From positions 14,662 through 78,661 of the forward strand of contig SPJV01000101.1 in the NCBI GenBank assembly GCA_006844765.1: a stretch of 64,000 nucleotides of DNA. Reading direction: 5' to 3'. This document shows positions 10,729 through 19,303 of the stretch, piece after piece. The position numbers and the translations under genes are program-made. The stretch is from Alphaproteobacteria bacterium. Its GTDB lineage: Bacteria > Pseudomonadota > Alphaproteobacteria > UBA8366 > Aestuariispiraceae. How positions within the stretch are numbered: position 1 is the first letter of the stretch; the number at the start of each line of letters is the position of its first letter. Under the pieces are notes generated by a model. It ran no database searches. It had not been told where the DNA came from and saw only the letters and a list, made by a program, of their open reading frames with translations.

Positions 10729-10825
10729 AGCACCCCCCATCATTCCCACAGCGGCGGGAATTCAGGACCATTTTCAGAATCGCGATGCTGGAGGCTCCAG
10801 GTCTCAGATCGTGAGACGTCGATCC

Positions 10826-11392
10826 CTAAACCGTCACCATCTCCGTGCCGCGGCCGATGGCAACGACGCCGGAGCGGGCGACTTCTACATCGCCCAGCGC
10901 GCGCATCAGATCGACGAAGCTGTCGACCTTGCCCGTATCCCCATCGATGATGAAGACGAAGCTTTCCAGCGTCGTATCGGCGACCTTGGCATCGAAGACA
11001 TCGGCGATGCGCAGGCTTTCGCGGCGTTGATGATCCTTTGCGCGCACTTTGATGAGGGCCAGCTCGCGTTCCACATGCGGGCCTTCCAAGGTCAGGTCAT
11101 GGACATCATGCACCGGCACAAGACGGCTGAGCTGGGCCTTGATCTGTTCGATCACCATCTCGGTCCCCGTGGTGACGATATTGATGCGGCTGACACTCTC
11201 ATCCGCCGTGACCGTCGAGACCGTGAGGCTTTCAATATTGTAGCCGCGACCGGAGAAGAGCCCGATCACCCGGGCCAGCACCCCCGGCTCGTTATCGACG
11301 ATGACCGCAAAGGTGTGGCGGCGCACGGCCTTATCCTGATCCACGATCATATAGGCTGATCCAGGCTGACCCACTGTTCCGCTTTTTGCCAT
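10826..11392 (-). CDS. ilvN: Acetolactate synthase small (regulatory) subunit
   Basis: 188 aa, the IlvN/IlvH size. The N-terminal ACT domain (HTFAVIVDNEPGVLARVIGLFSGRGYNIESLTV) binds the valine feedback inhibitor; the C-terminal domain (LALIKVRAKDHQRRESLRIADVFDAKV) contacts the catalytic subunit. It lies 91 bases downstream of ilvB on the same strand and is surely cotranscribed. Weak six-base hairpins (GTCTCA/TGAGAC and ATTCCC/GGGAAT) lie in the 97-base spacer beyond its stop, but no T-run follows them. Confidence 0.94.
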   Translation of the reverse strand: MAKSGTVGQPGSAYMIVDQDKAVRRHTFAVIVDNEPGVLARVIGLFSGRGYNIESLTVSTVTADESVSRINIVTTGTEMVIEQIKAQLSRLVPVHDVHDLTLEGPHVERELALIKVRAKDHQRRESLRIADVFDAKVADTTLESFVFIIDGDTGKVDSFVDLMRALGDVEVARSGVVAIGRGTEMVTV

Positions 11393-11483
11393 TAAACTAC
11401 CCTCCGGGGACCGCGCGTCGCGCGTGTCATATGTCTCTATAGTCTCTATTCAATCTCGATTTATCGACAGGCGGGGCCGGTCC

Positions 11484-13247
11484 TTAGACCAGCACCTTGC
11501 CCTTCTCGCCAATCGCATCCTTACCTTCTTCGACCGGGCCCAGAAGCATATCGTTATGCGCTGCCCCCGACGGGATCATCGGGTAGCAGTTCTCGGCCTT
11601 GTCGACCAGGATATCGGCAATCACCGGCCCGTCATGATCCAGCATCTCCTGAATGGTGCCGTCCAGATCATCCGGTCCCATCGCGCGCAAACCTTTCATG
11701 CCATAGGCATCGGCCAGTTTCACGAAATCGGGCAGGGCTTCCGAATAGCTTTCCGAGTAGCGCCCGCCATGCAGCAGCTCCTGCCACTGGCGAACCATGC
11801 CCATATATTCGTTGTTCAGGATGAAGACCTTAACCGGCAGACGATACTGAACGGCGGTCGATAATTCCTGAATATTCATCTGGATTGAGGCTTCACCGGC
11901 GATATCGACGACAAGAGCATCAGGATGCGCCAACTGGGTGCCGACAGCCGCCGGCAAGCCATAGCCCATAGTGCCGAGCCCGCCGGAGGTCATCCAGCGG
12001 TTCGGCTTATCGAAATGGAAATGCTGGGCCGCCCACATCTGGTGCTGACCGACTTCCGTCGTGATGAAAGTATCCTTGCCGGTTGTCTTGCTCAGCTCAT
12101 AAAGCCGCCGGATCGCGTGCTGCGGCTTGATCATTTCCTTCGAAGCGCCATAGGCAAGGCAATCACGTGCCCGCCATTCATCGATCTGAGCCCACCAGCG
12201 TTCCATCGCCGCCGCATCCGGCTTGCGCTGCCGCGCCTTCATGATGCGGATCAGGTCCTGCAGCGCATGGCCGGCATCAGCAACAATTGGCAGATCAACC
12301 CGGACATTCTTGTTGATAGATGAGGGGTCGATATCGATATGGATTTTCTTGGAATTGGGCGCGAAGGCATCAAGCCGCCCAGTGATCCGGTCATCAAAGC
12401 GCGACCCGACCGCCAGAATGACATCCGCGTCATGCATCGCCCAATTCGCTTCATACGTCCCGTGCATCCCCAGCATGCCGAGGAATTGCGGCTCAGACGC
12501 CGGGAACGCGCCCAGGCCCATCAGGGTCAGGGTGCAGGGGAAATTAGTCATCCGCACCAACTCGGTCAGAAGCTTGGACGCTTGCGGGCCCGCATTGATC
12601 ACCCCGCCACCGGCATAGACGACCGGCTTCTTCGCGGCGAGCAACAGATCGGCAGCCTGCTCAATCGCGTCCCGATCCGCCTTCAGTTTCGGCTTATAGG
12701 TCTTGTGAGAAGCTGACTTGCCGTTGGTATAATCGGTCGCGGCAAACTGAACATCCTTCGGGATATCGATCACCACCGGACCCGGGCGACCGGCCGTTGC
12801 GACATAGAAGGCTTCATGCATCGTCCGCGACAGGTCTTCGACCTTCTTCACCAGATAATTATGCTTGGTGCACGGCCGGGTGATCCCCGTGGTATCGCAT
12901 TCCTGGAAAGCATCATTGCCGATCAGATGCGTCGGCACCTGCCCGGTCAGGCAGACAATCGGAATGGAATCGCACAACGCGTCCGTCAGGCCGGTCACTG
13001 CATTGGTCGCGCCGGGGCCGGAGGTCACCAGGACAACACCCGGCTTCCCGGTCGAACGCGCATAGCCTTCCGCCGCGTGAACAGCGCCTTGTTCGTGGCG
13101 CACCAGAATGTGGCGAATACGGTTTTGCTTGAACAGCGCATCATAAATCGGAAGGACAGCGCCGCCTGGATACCCGAATACGACATCAACGCCTTGGTCC
13201 GCCAAAGCCTTGATGATGATCTCCGCGCCAGTCAATTTCTCTGCCAT
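11484..13247 (-). CDS. ilvB: Acetolactate synthase large (catalytic) subunit
   Basis: 587 aa ThDP- and FAD-dependent enzyme making acetolactate and acetohydroxybutyrate, the first common step to valine, leucine and isoleucine. Motifs: FGYPGGAVLPIYD, RHEQGAVHAAEGYAR (the ThDP-activating glutamate region), TSGPGATNAVTGL and MTSGGLGTMGYGLPAAVG. The metal-binding stretch reads VVDIAGEASIQMN, with Glu where the usual GDG-type motif has Asp, while the downstream Asn (FILNNEYMGMVRQWQ) is present. It is followed by ilvN. A 311-base leader with tandem repeats lies between miaA and this gene. Confidence 0.95.
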   Translation of the reverse strand: MAEKLTGAEIIIKALADQGVDVVFGYPGGAVLPIYDALFKQNRIRHILVRHEQGAVHAAEGYARSTGKPGVVLVTSGPGATNAVTGLTDALCDSIPIVCLTGQVPTHLIGNDAFQECDTTGITRPCTKHNYLVKKVEDLSRTMHEAFYVATAGRPGPVVIDIPKDVQFAATDYTNGKSASHKTYKPKLKADRDAIEQAADLLLAAKKPVVYAGGGVINAGPQASKLLTELVRMTNFPCTLTLMGLGAFPASEPQFLGMLGMHGTYEANWAMHDADVILAVGSRFDDRITGRLDAFAPNSKKIHIDIDPSSINKNVRVDLPIVADAGHALQDLIRIMKARQRKPDAAAMERWWAQIDEWRARDCLAYGASKEMIKPQHAIRRLYELSKTTGKDTFITTEVGQHQMWAAQHFHFDKPNRWMTSGGLGTMGYGLPAAVGTQLAHPDALVVDIAGEASIQMNIQELSTAVQYRLPVKVFILNNEYMGMVRQWQELLHGGRYSESYSEALPDFVKLADAYGMKGLRAMGPDDLDGTIQEMLDHDGPVIADILVDKAENCYPMIPSGAAHNDMLLGPVEEGKDAIGEKGKVLV

Positions 13248-13338
13248 CTGTCCAATCCTTCATACAGAATTCAATATACTGTTCGATGTCGTTTTCAATA
13301 TGCTGTTCGACATACTGTTCGACATACCATCGATGCAC
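13186..13338 (-). other. ilvB leader with possible upstream ORF; remaining leader 13339-13558
   Basis: The 311 bases between the miaA stop and the ilvB ATG hold no conserved gene. A frame running from a GTG at 13338 to a stop at 13186 would encode about 50 aa and overlap the first 62 bases of ilvB. It places a Val or Ile codon at every fourth position through the 12-bp repeats. The rest of the leader has a GC-rich hairpin (CCACCC / GGGTGG, 13518-13533) soon after miaA and a CCCC/GGGG hairpin in the middle. A leader-peptide role is only suggested: there is no good ribosome-binding site before the GTG and no terminator/antiterminator pair that I can fold. Confidence 0.25.
13264..13323. repeat. 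Five imperfect 12-bp tandem units just upstream of ilvB
   Basis: Consecutive 12-base units at 13264, 13276, 13288, 13300 and 13312. The last two (ATGCTGTTCGAC, ATACTGTTCGAC) and the second (ATACTGTTCGAT) differ at one or two positions; the others are more diverged. On the minus strand they encode tetrapeptides YVEQ, YVEQ, HIEN, DIEQ and YIEF in one frame. They sit 17-76 bases before the ilvB start codon, in its 5' leader. Confidence 0.75.
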
Positions 13339-13558
13339 TATTCTAGGCACTTCCGGGTCGAGTGAGACGCCCTTAGACAGCGAAACCTTCCCTACCGCCA
13401 ACACATGGCTGCGGTTCCGGAAAGTCCCTCCTGTCGGCTGGACGGTGCCCCTATGCCATTTGACGACCCCAAACAGGGGCGCCAGGGCCGGGCCAACTCT
13501 ATCGGCAAGTGCCAGGTCCACCCTCCCGGGTGGTTTCGCGGCGCACCATATGGCGGGG

Positions 13559-14506
13559 TTAGTCCCGAATCAAGCCCATTTCGCGAATAAATGACAAAAT
13601 TTCTTCACTTAATCTTTCTGAAAATTGCTCATTTTTTTCTATTGTTGAAATAATCTGACTTTTTAACCAAGTTTGCTGCCGCTTTGCATAGCGTCTGGTC
13701 GCCGTTCGTGCCGCCACGGCGGCCTCTTCGAGACTAAGCGCGCCGGCAAGATGTTTTGCCAGCTCAGGCACGCCCACCGCCTTCATGATTGGCGCGTCAG
13801 GCGGCAGGTTTAGGGCAAGCAGGTGTTCCACCTCCGCCAAGGCCCCCTGTTCAATCATCCGGTCGAACCGAAGGTCACAGCGCTTATTCAAGACGGCGCG
13901 CAGCGGGTTCAAAGCGACTGTCAAAAAGCGAAACCCCTCAGGCGGACCGGAAAGCGGCTCCTGATGCCAATAGGTCAGGTTGTGACCGGTTGCGCGGTAA
14001 ACCTCCAGCGCGCGGGCGATGCGTTGACCATCGGTCGGCTCAATGCGCTTCGACGCAACACGGTCCAATTCAGAGAGTATTTCCCAAGCCGCGATACTGC
14101 CCATGGCAGCTATATCGGCGCGCGTCGCGACACGAATTTCATGGGGAATCTCCGGAATTGGGGATAAACCCTCCATCATCGCCTTCAGATAAAATCCAGT
14201 CCCCCCGCACAGGATCGGCAGTTTACCTTCCGCCAGACACTGCCGGATTTCTCTCTCCGCCCGATCCCGCCAAAGCTGGGCGGAGTTCGGATCCCCGCCG
14301 GCCAGGACGCCATAGAGCCGATGCGGCACCCGGGCGAGCTCCTCTGCATTCGGCCGCGCGGTCAGTACACTTAAATCCTGATAGAGCTGCATCGAATCCG
14401 CGTTGATCACGACGCCATCAGCCGCTTCCGCCACGGAAATGGCGAGGTCAGACTTTCCCGATGCGGTTGGGCCGATCACGACGAGGATATTGGGCGCTTC
14501 ATTCAT
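13559..14506 (-). CDS. miaA: tRNA dimethylallyltransferase MiaA
   Basis: 315 aa enzyme that adds a dimethylallyl group to A37 of tRNAs reading UNN codons; MiaB, encoded at 51902, then methylthiolates the product. P-loop GPTASGKS is at residues 12-19, followed by INADSMQLYQDL, GVLAGGDPNSAQ, ILCGGTGFYLKAM, RIARALEVY and a C-terminal RRYAKRQQTWLK. The ATG at 14506 is chosen because MNEAPNILVVIGPTASGKS is the normal beginning; the frame extends 12 codons further without conserved sequence. It reads toward ilvBN and is divergent from serB, separated by 60 bases. Confidence 0.95.
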   Translation of the reverse strand: MNEAPNILVVIGPTASGKSDLAISVAEAADGVVINADSMQLYQDLSVLTARPNAEELARVPHRLYGVLAGGDPNSAQLWRDRAEREIRQCLAEGKLPILCGGTGFYLKAMMEGLSPIPEIPHEIRVATRADIAAMGSIAAWEILSELDRVASKRIEPTDGQRIARALEVYRATGHNLTYWHQEPLSGPPEGFRFLTVALNPLRAVLNKRCDLRFDRMIEQGALAEVEHLLALNLPPDAPIMKAVGVPELAKHLAGALSLEEAAVAARTATRRYAKRQQTWLKSQIISTIEKNEQFSERLSEEILSFIREMGLIRD

Positions 14507-14566
14507 GGCGCGGACGCTAACAGCGCGTCTCCAAGTTGTCACTTGCGGAGGCGCCGCGACAGGAAT

Positions 14567-15475
14567 ATGCAGATTTTCATGCAGAATATTCTCACACTGG
14601 TCCGCGCGCCGGACGGCCCCGCCCTCGATACACCCTCTCTTGAAGCCGCAATCGGCAGTATTGCCGCGTTAGGCGGCACATCAAGCGATCCCGATTGGCT
14701 CAATCCGGAAATCGCTGTCGATATCCCCTTCGACGGCGCGGCGCCTGGCGCTGTCATCCGTGCCTTGGCCGGGGAACTGGAAGGGATCGACCGCGCCGCC
14801 TTGCCGAGCGATGGCCGCCGCAAGAAAGTCCTGGTTGCCGACATGGATTCAACCATGATCGCGATTGAAACCCTGGACACACTTGCCGCAGAGCTGGGCT
14901 TTGGGGACGAAGTTATCGAAATTACCGCGCGCTCAATGAATGGAGAGCTGGATTTCGTTGAAAGCCTGACCCAGCGGGTCGCCCTCCTGAAAGGGTTCTC
15001 GGCTAAGGAAGCGATGGATGCGGTGATGGCGAAAGTCGTTCATACCAGCGGCGCCGAAAGGGCCGTTAAGACAATGGCGGCCCATGGTTGCTACTGCGCC
15101 TTGGTCTCCGGCGGTTTCACCTTCACAACCGAAGTCGTCCATGCACAGCTGGGCTTCCAGACCCATCGCGCCAATACCCTGGAGATGGAGAGCGATGGTA
15201 CGTTCACCGGTGCTCTGATCGGTGAAATCATCAGCCGACCGGCAAAGCTAGAGATCCTGGATGCCTTGTTGGCGGAGCGGGGCCTGGGCCGTGATGCCGG
15301 GGTCTGTATCGGCGATGGGGCGAATGACCTCGACATGCTGGGCGGTGCAGGGCTGGGGATCGGTTTCCATGCCAAGCCGATTGTCCGTCAGGAAGCCCCC
15401 GTTCTGATTGACCACACGGACATGACGACACTGCTTTACTATCAAGGCTACCGCGCCCAAGATTTCGTGGTCTAA
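14567..15475 (+). CDS. serB: Phosphoserine phosphatase SerB
   Basis: About 302 aa HAD-family phosphatase completing serine synthesis. The DxDST nucleophile motif lies in LVADMDSTMIAIET. It is followed by the substrate loop with MNGELDFVESLTQRVALLKG, motif II SGGFTFT, the Lys in SRPAKLEIL and the metal motif GDGANDLDML. The N-terminal 80 residues form the small regulatory-type domain seen in proteobacterial SerB. The start is uncertain among TTG 14543, ATG 14567 and ATG 14579; AGGAA precedes the second and third, poorly spaced for the second. It is divergent from miaA. Confidence 0.93.
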   Translation: MQIFMQNILTLVRAPDGPALDTPSLEAAIGSIAALGGTSSDPDWLNPEIAVDIPFDGAAPGAVIRALAGELEGIDRAALPSDGRRKKVLVADMDSTMIAIETLDTLAAELGFGDEVIEITARSMNGELDFVESLTQRVALLKGFSAKEAMDAVMAKVVHTSGAERAVKTMAAHGCYCALVSGGFTFTTEVVHAQLGFQTHRANTLEMESDGTFTGALIGEIISRPAKLEILDALLAERGLGRDAGVCIGDGANDLDMLGGAGLGIGFHAKPIVRQEAPVLIDHTDMTTLLYYQGYRAQDFVV

Positions 15476-15507
15476 AACCAAACGAAATTCAGGGAGGATC
15501 CTTCACC

Positions 15508-16305
15508 ATGCTGGCAGATCTTGGCCGTGCGCAGTTGAACTATGAGCTCGAAGGGCCGGAAGATGCGCCCGTTGTTGCTTTCAGCCATTCTCTTTGCGCG
15601 ACATTGAACATGTGGGACCCGCAGATGGCTGCTTTCACCGCGCGCTATCGGGTCCTGCGGTACGACATGCGCGGTCACGGCAAGAGTGCGCTTTCCAATG
15701 GACCGATTGAGATTGCTGATCTGGCGGAAGATGTTGTCGCACTTTTCGACCATCTGGATATCCCGAAAGTCCATTGGGTCGGCCTGTCGATGGGCGGTAT
15801 GATCGGACAATATCTAGGTCTGGATCACGCGGATCGCGTCGATAGTCTCGCCCTATGCAGCACCACAAGCCGCATCCCCACCGACATGCGCCCGCTCTGG
15901 GACGCCCGGATAGAGGCGGCGCGGGAAAACGGCATGGCGCCCATGGTCGGCGGAACACTGGAGCGCTGGTTTACCCAAGCCTGCCGCGACCGCGAAGATC
16001 CGCTGATGGATCCGATCAAGACGCAGATCGCGGGCACGCCGGTTGAAGGGTTTGTTGCCTGTGTTGGGGCGATTTCCCGGCTCGACACCACGGATCGGTT
16101 GAAGGATATCGCAACCCCGACCATCGTCGTCCCTGGCCGACATGACCCATCCACAACGGTCAGCGCGTCGGAGATCATTGCAGAACATATTCCCGGCGCC
16201 GGGCTGACGGTCATTGAAGACGCCTCTCACCTGGCCAATGTCGAACAGCCTGACACCTGGACCAAAACCGTTCTGGGCTGGGTGGACGAACAGGCAGCCG
16301 CCTGA
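15508..16305 (+). CDS. Alpha/beta hydrolase, 3-oxoadipate enol-lactonase-like
   Basis: 265 aa preceded by a strong GGGAGGA site. The nucleophile elbow is GLSMGGMIGQY, the oxyanion region FSHSLCATLNMW, the acid residue lies in VPGRHDPSTTV and the catalytic His in EDASHLANVEQPD. The combination of SLCATLNMWDPQ and YDMRGHGKS is typical of PcaD, which opens the enol-lactone in the beta-ketoadipate branch. No other pca genes are nearby, so the substrate is inferred only from resemblance and a general esterase role is possible. It converges on degP and shares the palindromic hairpin at 16346. Confidence 0.78.
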   Translation: MLADLGRAQLNYELEGPEDAPVVAFSHSLCATLNMWDPQMAAFTARYRVLRYDMRGHGKSALSNGPIEIADLAEDVVALFDHLDIPKVHWVGLSMGGMIGQYLGLDHADRVDSLALCSTTSRIPTDMRPLWDARIEAARENGMAPMVGGTLERWFTQACRDREDPLMDPIKTQIAGTPVEGFVACVGAISRLDTTDRLKDIATPTIVVPGRHDPSTTVSASEIIAEHIPGAGLTVIEDASHLANVEQPDTWTKTVLGWVDEQAAA

Positions 16306-16345
16306 TCGAGAATCACGATTCCAGTTCCCTCGGTACAAACGAAAA

Positions 16346-16371
16346 GGGCCCCGCCATCGCCGGCGGGGCCC
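16346..16371 (-). terminator. Rho-independent terminator of degP (minus strand)
   Basis: Perfect 10-base stem GGGCCCCGCC / GGCGGGGCCC with a 6-base loop. On the minus strand it is followed by TTTTCGTTTG, 26 bases beyond the degP stop. On the plus strand (hydrolase side) the trailing sequence ATTCTC is a poor T-run, so termination there would be weaker. Confidence 0.82.
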
Positions 16372-16397
16372 ATTCTCATAGGATCGTTCGTTAACCC

Positions 16398-17894
16398 TTA
16401 GCCCTGCTTGAACTTCAAGGCGACGAAGTGGGTTTCCTCGTTTCGCTTCACCAGAAGCAGGATCGACTTCTTATTGTCGCTCCGCGCCTTTTGGATCCGC
16501 TCTTGAAGGTCATCAGGAGAGGACACTTTCTGCTGGCTCGCCTCAACGATGACGTCACCGACCTGCAGCTGCTTGCGGGCGGCATCGCTGTCATCCGAAA
16601 TCTCAGCGATGATTACGCCTTCCTGGTCGGCTTCCAAACCGAAGCGTTCAATGGCATCGCCGGTAATCGCGACCACTGACAAGCCCAGTGCATCAATCGC
16701 GCTGTCCTTGGTTTCCGGCGTCGTCGGACCACCGCTGCGCAGAGAAGCCAGATCGACCTTCTCCAACTCACCCAGAACCACTTCGACCGTTTGACTGCGA
16801 CCATCGCGCCAAATCTCCACAGGGACTTCGGAGCCGACCGTGGTATTGGCGACCATGCGCGGCAAGCGGCGGTTACTCGGCACACGCTGTCCATCGAAGG
16901 TGATGATCACATCGCCAACCTGCATGCCTGCCTTGCCAGCCGGGCTGCCGGCATGCACTTCAGAGACCAGCGCACCATAGGCTTCATCCATGCCAAGGCT
17001 TTCCGCGATGTCGCCAGAGACGCCTTGGATCGAGACACCAAGCCAACCACGCCGCGTCGTTCCGAATTCCCGCAGTTGTTTGACCACACGCTCCGCCTGT
17101 TTCGACGGAATGGCAAAACCAATCCCGATTGAGCCCCCGTTCGGCGAATAGATCGCGGTGTTAATGCCGATCACTTCGCCCTTCATGTTGAAGAGTGGGC
17201 CACCGGAGTTACCCCGGTTAATCGGCGCATCCGTTTGAATATAATCGTCATAGGGACCTGAGCTGATGTCCCGGCCGCGGGCGGAAACAATACCAGCCGT
17301 TACGGTCCCCCCCAGTCCCATCGGGTTCCCGATCGCAACAACCCAGTCACCGACCCTGGACTTGTCGGAATTCCCGAAAGGCACAGCGGTAAGCGGGTGA
17401 TCTGTCTTGACCCTCAGGACAGCGACATCCGTCTTCGGATCGGTCCCGACCAGTTCTGCTTCCAATTCCGTATCGTCATGCAGGATGACAGTGATTTCAT
17501 CTGCATCTGCGATCACATGGTTGTTGGTAACGATCAACCCGCTGTCATCGATAATAAACCCGGAGCCGAGGCTGGTCGCCGGACCACGTGGGCGGTTGCG
17601 CGGCCCAAACTGCTCGAAGAAATCTTCAAGGGGAGAGCGCGGACGGGCACTTTCATCCTGCTGCTTCACCTGTTGTTTAGTGGAGATATTGACCACCGAC
17701 GGCAAAAGCCTTTCAGCCAGGTCCGCAAAACTGTCGGGCGCGCCGCGCGCAAAGGCGGGATTGGTCAGCATCATCACCGCTGCAATCGCACCAAGCGCGA
17801 AAGTCACAACGCCAACACCTCGGCGATCCTTCAGGCTCAAAGACATGCCGGCATCCTCACGGACCAGGGCACGGGGGAGCTTGCTCATATTCAT
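16398..17894 (-). CDS. degP: DegP/HtrA (Do) periplasmic serine protease
   Basis: 498 aa: a hydrophobic signal segment (residues 27-48, ending PAFA), a trypsin-like domain and two PDZ domains (about 265-360 and 395-490). The catalytic triad is H126 (TNNHVI), D156 (KTDVAVL) and S230 (GNSGGPL). It degrades or refolds damaged envelope proteins. Start ATG-AAT-ATG follows an AGAGAGA ribosome-binding site; an internal ATG at codon 17 would give a shorter, more standard signal peptide. It lies downstream of hflK-hflC-DUF2065 on the same strand after a 308-base gap, the usual alphaproteobacterial neighbourhood of envelope quality control. Confidence 0.95.
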   Translation of the reverse strand: MNMSKLPRALVREDAGMSLSLKDRRGVGVVTFALGAIAAVMMLTNPAFARGAPDSFADLAERLLPSVVNISTKQQVKQQDESARPRSPLEDFFEQFGPRNRPRGPATSLGSGFIIDDSGLIVTNNHVIADADEITVILHDDTELEAELVGTDPKTDVAVLRVKTDHPLTAVPFGNSDKSRVGDWVVAIGNPMGLGGTVTAGIVSARGRDISSGPYDDYIQTDAPINRGNSGGPLFNMKGEVIGINTAIYSPNGGSIGIGFAIPSKQAERVVKQLREFGTTRRGWLGVSIQGVSGDIAESLGMDEAYGALVSEVHAGSPAGKAGMQVGDVIITFDGQRVPSNRRLPRMVANTTVGSEVPVEIWRDGRSQTVEVVLGELEKVDLASLRSGGPTTPETKDSAIDALGLSVVAITGDAIERFGLEADQEGVIIAEISDDSDAARKQLQVGDVIVEASQQKVSSPDDLQERIQKARSDNKKSILLLVKRNEETHFVALKFKQG

Positions 17895-18202
17895 CTCTCT
17901 CTTTCGTTCCGATATCTCAGATATCGTTCATGTCGCTCATAACGCGTTCGATGATCATGGTCGGTTCAGACGATGATAGTCGGCTCTACCGCCCAATACC
18001 ACCGGCCAAGGCTTCTGATCTCGTAAGATAGGTAATCTCAGAGAAAAAGATAGAGCCTGACCCTTCATGATCCCTCACCTTGCCGCGAGCACATCCGCAC
18101 CCACAGCACTGATAGGGTCATAGACACCCGAAATAAGGCAGCAATCTGACAGAAGCGGGGGTGTTTTGGGGGCGAAAAGCGAAGGGGCGAGGCGGCAGGT
18201 GC
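17895..18202. promoter_or_regulatory. degP upstream region with GATATC-TCA-GATATC dyad
   Basis: 308 bases between DUF2065 and degP without a credible gene. A perfect dyad GATATCTCAGATATC (17911-17925) lies 16-31 bases before the degP start, close to the ribosome-binding site, so it could be an operator or form a small hairpin in the leader. No RpoH or RpoE type consensus was recognised. The remainder is unremarkable. Confidence 0.35.
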
Positions 18203-18400
18203 CTAGCCTAAAGCGAGCCAGACAAGGAATGTGCCGACAATCAGTGCCACAACACCACCCCGGCGCAAAAACACTTCCGGGGCGTCCCGCATCTGACTTA
18301 GCAGTGCGAGAACGCCCCGGGGGAATAGTGCATAGAGAAGACCTTCGATTACCAGCATCAGGCCAAAGGCGGCCAGAAGCGTCGTCCCGAAACCCTCCAT
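18203..18400 (-). CDS. DUF2065 family small membrane protein (YjeT-like)
   Basis: 65 aa with two membrane segments (about residues 6-26 and 45-64) separated by a short Arg-containing loop (SQMRDAPEVFLRRGG). Length, topology and the FGLMLVIEGLLYALFPRG opening fit the DUF2065/YjeT family, which is regularly encoded next to hflKC in proteobacteria. Its function is unknown. It starts 21 bases after the hflC stop, so it belongs to the hflK-hflC operon and probably acts at the inner membrane with that complex. Confidence 0.85.
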   Translation of the reverse strand: MEGFGTTLLAAFGLMLVIEGLLYALFPRGVLALLSQMRDAPEVFLRRGGVVALIVGTFLVWLALG

Positions 18401-18421
18401 CAGTTAAACCGGCACACCCGG

Positions 18422-19303
18422 CTATTGGTCGCCGGTGTCACCTTTTTCTTTCCCGAAATAGCGGAAGAAATCGCTATTCGGCGGACCGACATAGGTTGTC
18501 GTCTCAGAAGACAACCCTTTCTGCATAGCCTGCATGGAACGCCAGAAGTCGAAGAATTCCGTATTCTGACCATAGGCCGCATTGTAGGTCGCCTGGGCCT
18601 CGGCATCCCCTTCACCACGCAGGATTTCGGCTTCCCGCTTGGCTTCGGAAACGATAACCCGTTCGCGTTTATCCGCATCGGCTCGGATCCGACGGGCTTC
18701 CTTATCCCCTTCGGCACGGGCCAATCGGGCTTCCTGCTCCCGTTGGGTCGACATCCGGCGGAAGATCGCCTGGCTGTTCTCCCGCGGCAAATCGATACGC
18801 TTGATCCGGACATCAACAACTTCGATCCCGAATGAGGTTCCCTGCGTTGCGACACGGTTGGTGAATTGATCCATCAAATCGGCCCGCTTCGGTGTCAGAA
18901 CGACACTGAGCGAAACATCACCCAGCACGTCGCGTAGGGCCGAGTTGATAAGCGCATTGAACCGTTGCTGCATCCCACGTTCGCTCTGAACCGCCTGGAA
19001 AAACTGCAGAGGATCGGTAATTCGATATCGCGCGAAAGCGTCGACCACGAGTTGCTTCTGATCCGCCGTTGGAATTTCCTGGCTAGGTGCATCGTAATCG
19101 AGAACCCGGTCATCAAAGAAGATCGCGGTATCTGCGAAGGGTATCTTGAAATGCAGGCCGGGTTCATTGATCACGCGTTGCGGTTCACCGAAACGCAGGA
19201 CCAGGACCTGATCCGTCTCCCGCGCGACGAACGCCGTGCTGTATACTGTTAAACCACCAACGATCAGAATCGCCGCGAGGATGTATTGACTGATTTTAGC
19301 CAT
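18422..19303 (-). CDS. hflC: HflC, SPFH/prohibitin-like modulator of FtsH
   Basis: 293 aa with an N-terminal membrane anchor (residues 5-25), a band-7/SPFH domain (QVLVLRFGEPQRVINEPGLHFKIPF) and a long Arg/Glu/Ala coiled coil (STQREQEARLARAEGDKEARRI). With HflK it forms a large periplasmic cage around the FtsH protease and limits its access to membrane substrates. Its ATG overlaps the hflK stop (TAATG), so the two are translationally coupled. Confidence 0.95.
   Translation of the reverse strand: MAKISQYILAAILIVGGLTVYSTAFVARETDQVLVLRFGEPQRVINEPGLHFKIPFADTAIFFDDRVLDYDAPSQEIPTADQKQLVVDAFARYRITDPLQFFQAVQSERGMQQRFNALINSALRDVLGDVSLSVVLTPKRADLMDQFTNRVATQGTSFGIEVVDVRIKRIDLPRENSQAIFRRMSTQREQEARLARAEGDKEARRIRADADKRERVIVSEAKREAEILRGEGDAEAQATYNAAYGQNTEFFDFWRSMQAMQKGLSSETTTYVGPPNSDFFRYFGKEKGDTGDQ

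Noticed and set aside
10729..10825. Terminator between the methyltransferase and ilvN
   Set aside because: Only six-base stems without T-runs are visible on either strand, so I do not call one.
13264..13323. Repeat array reminiscent of a minimal CRISPR
   Set aside because: Units are contiguous 12-mers without spacers, and there are no cas genes in the window.
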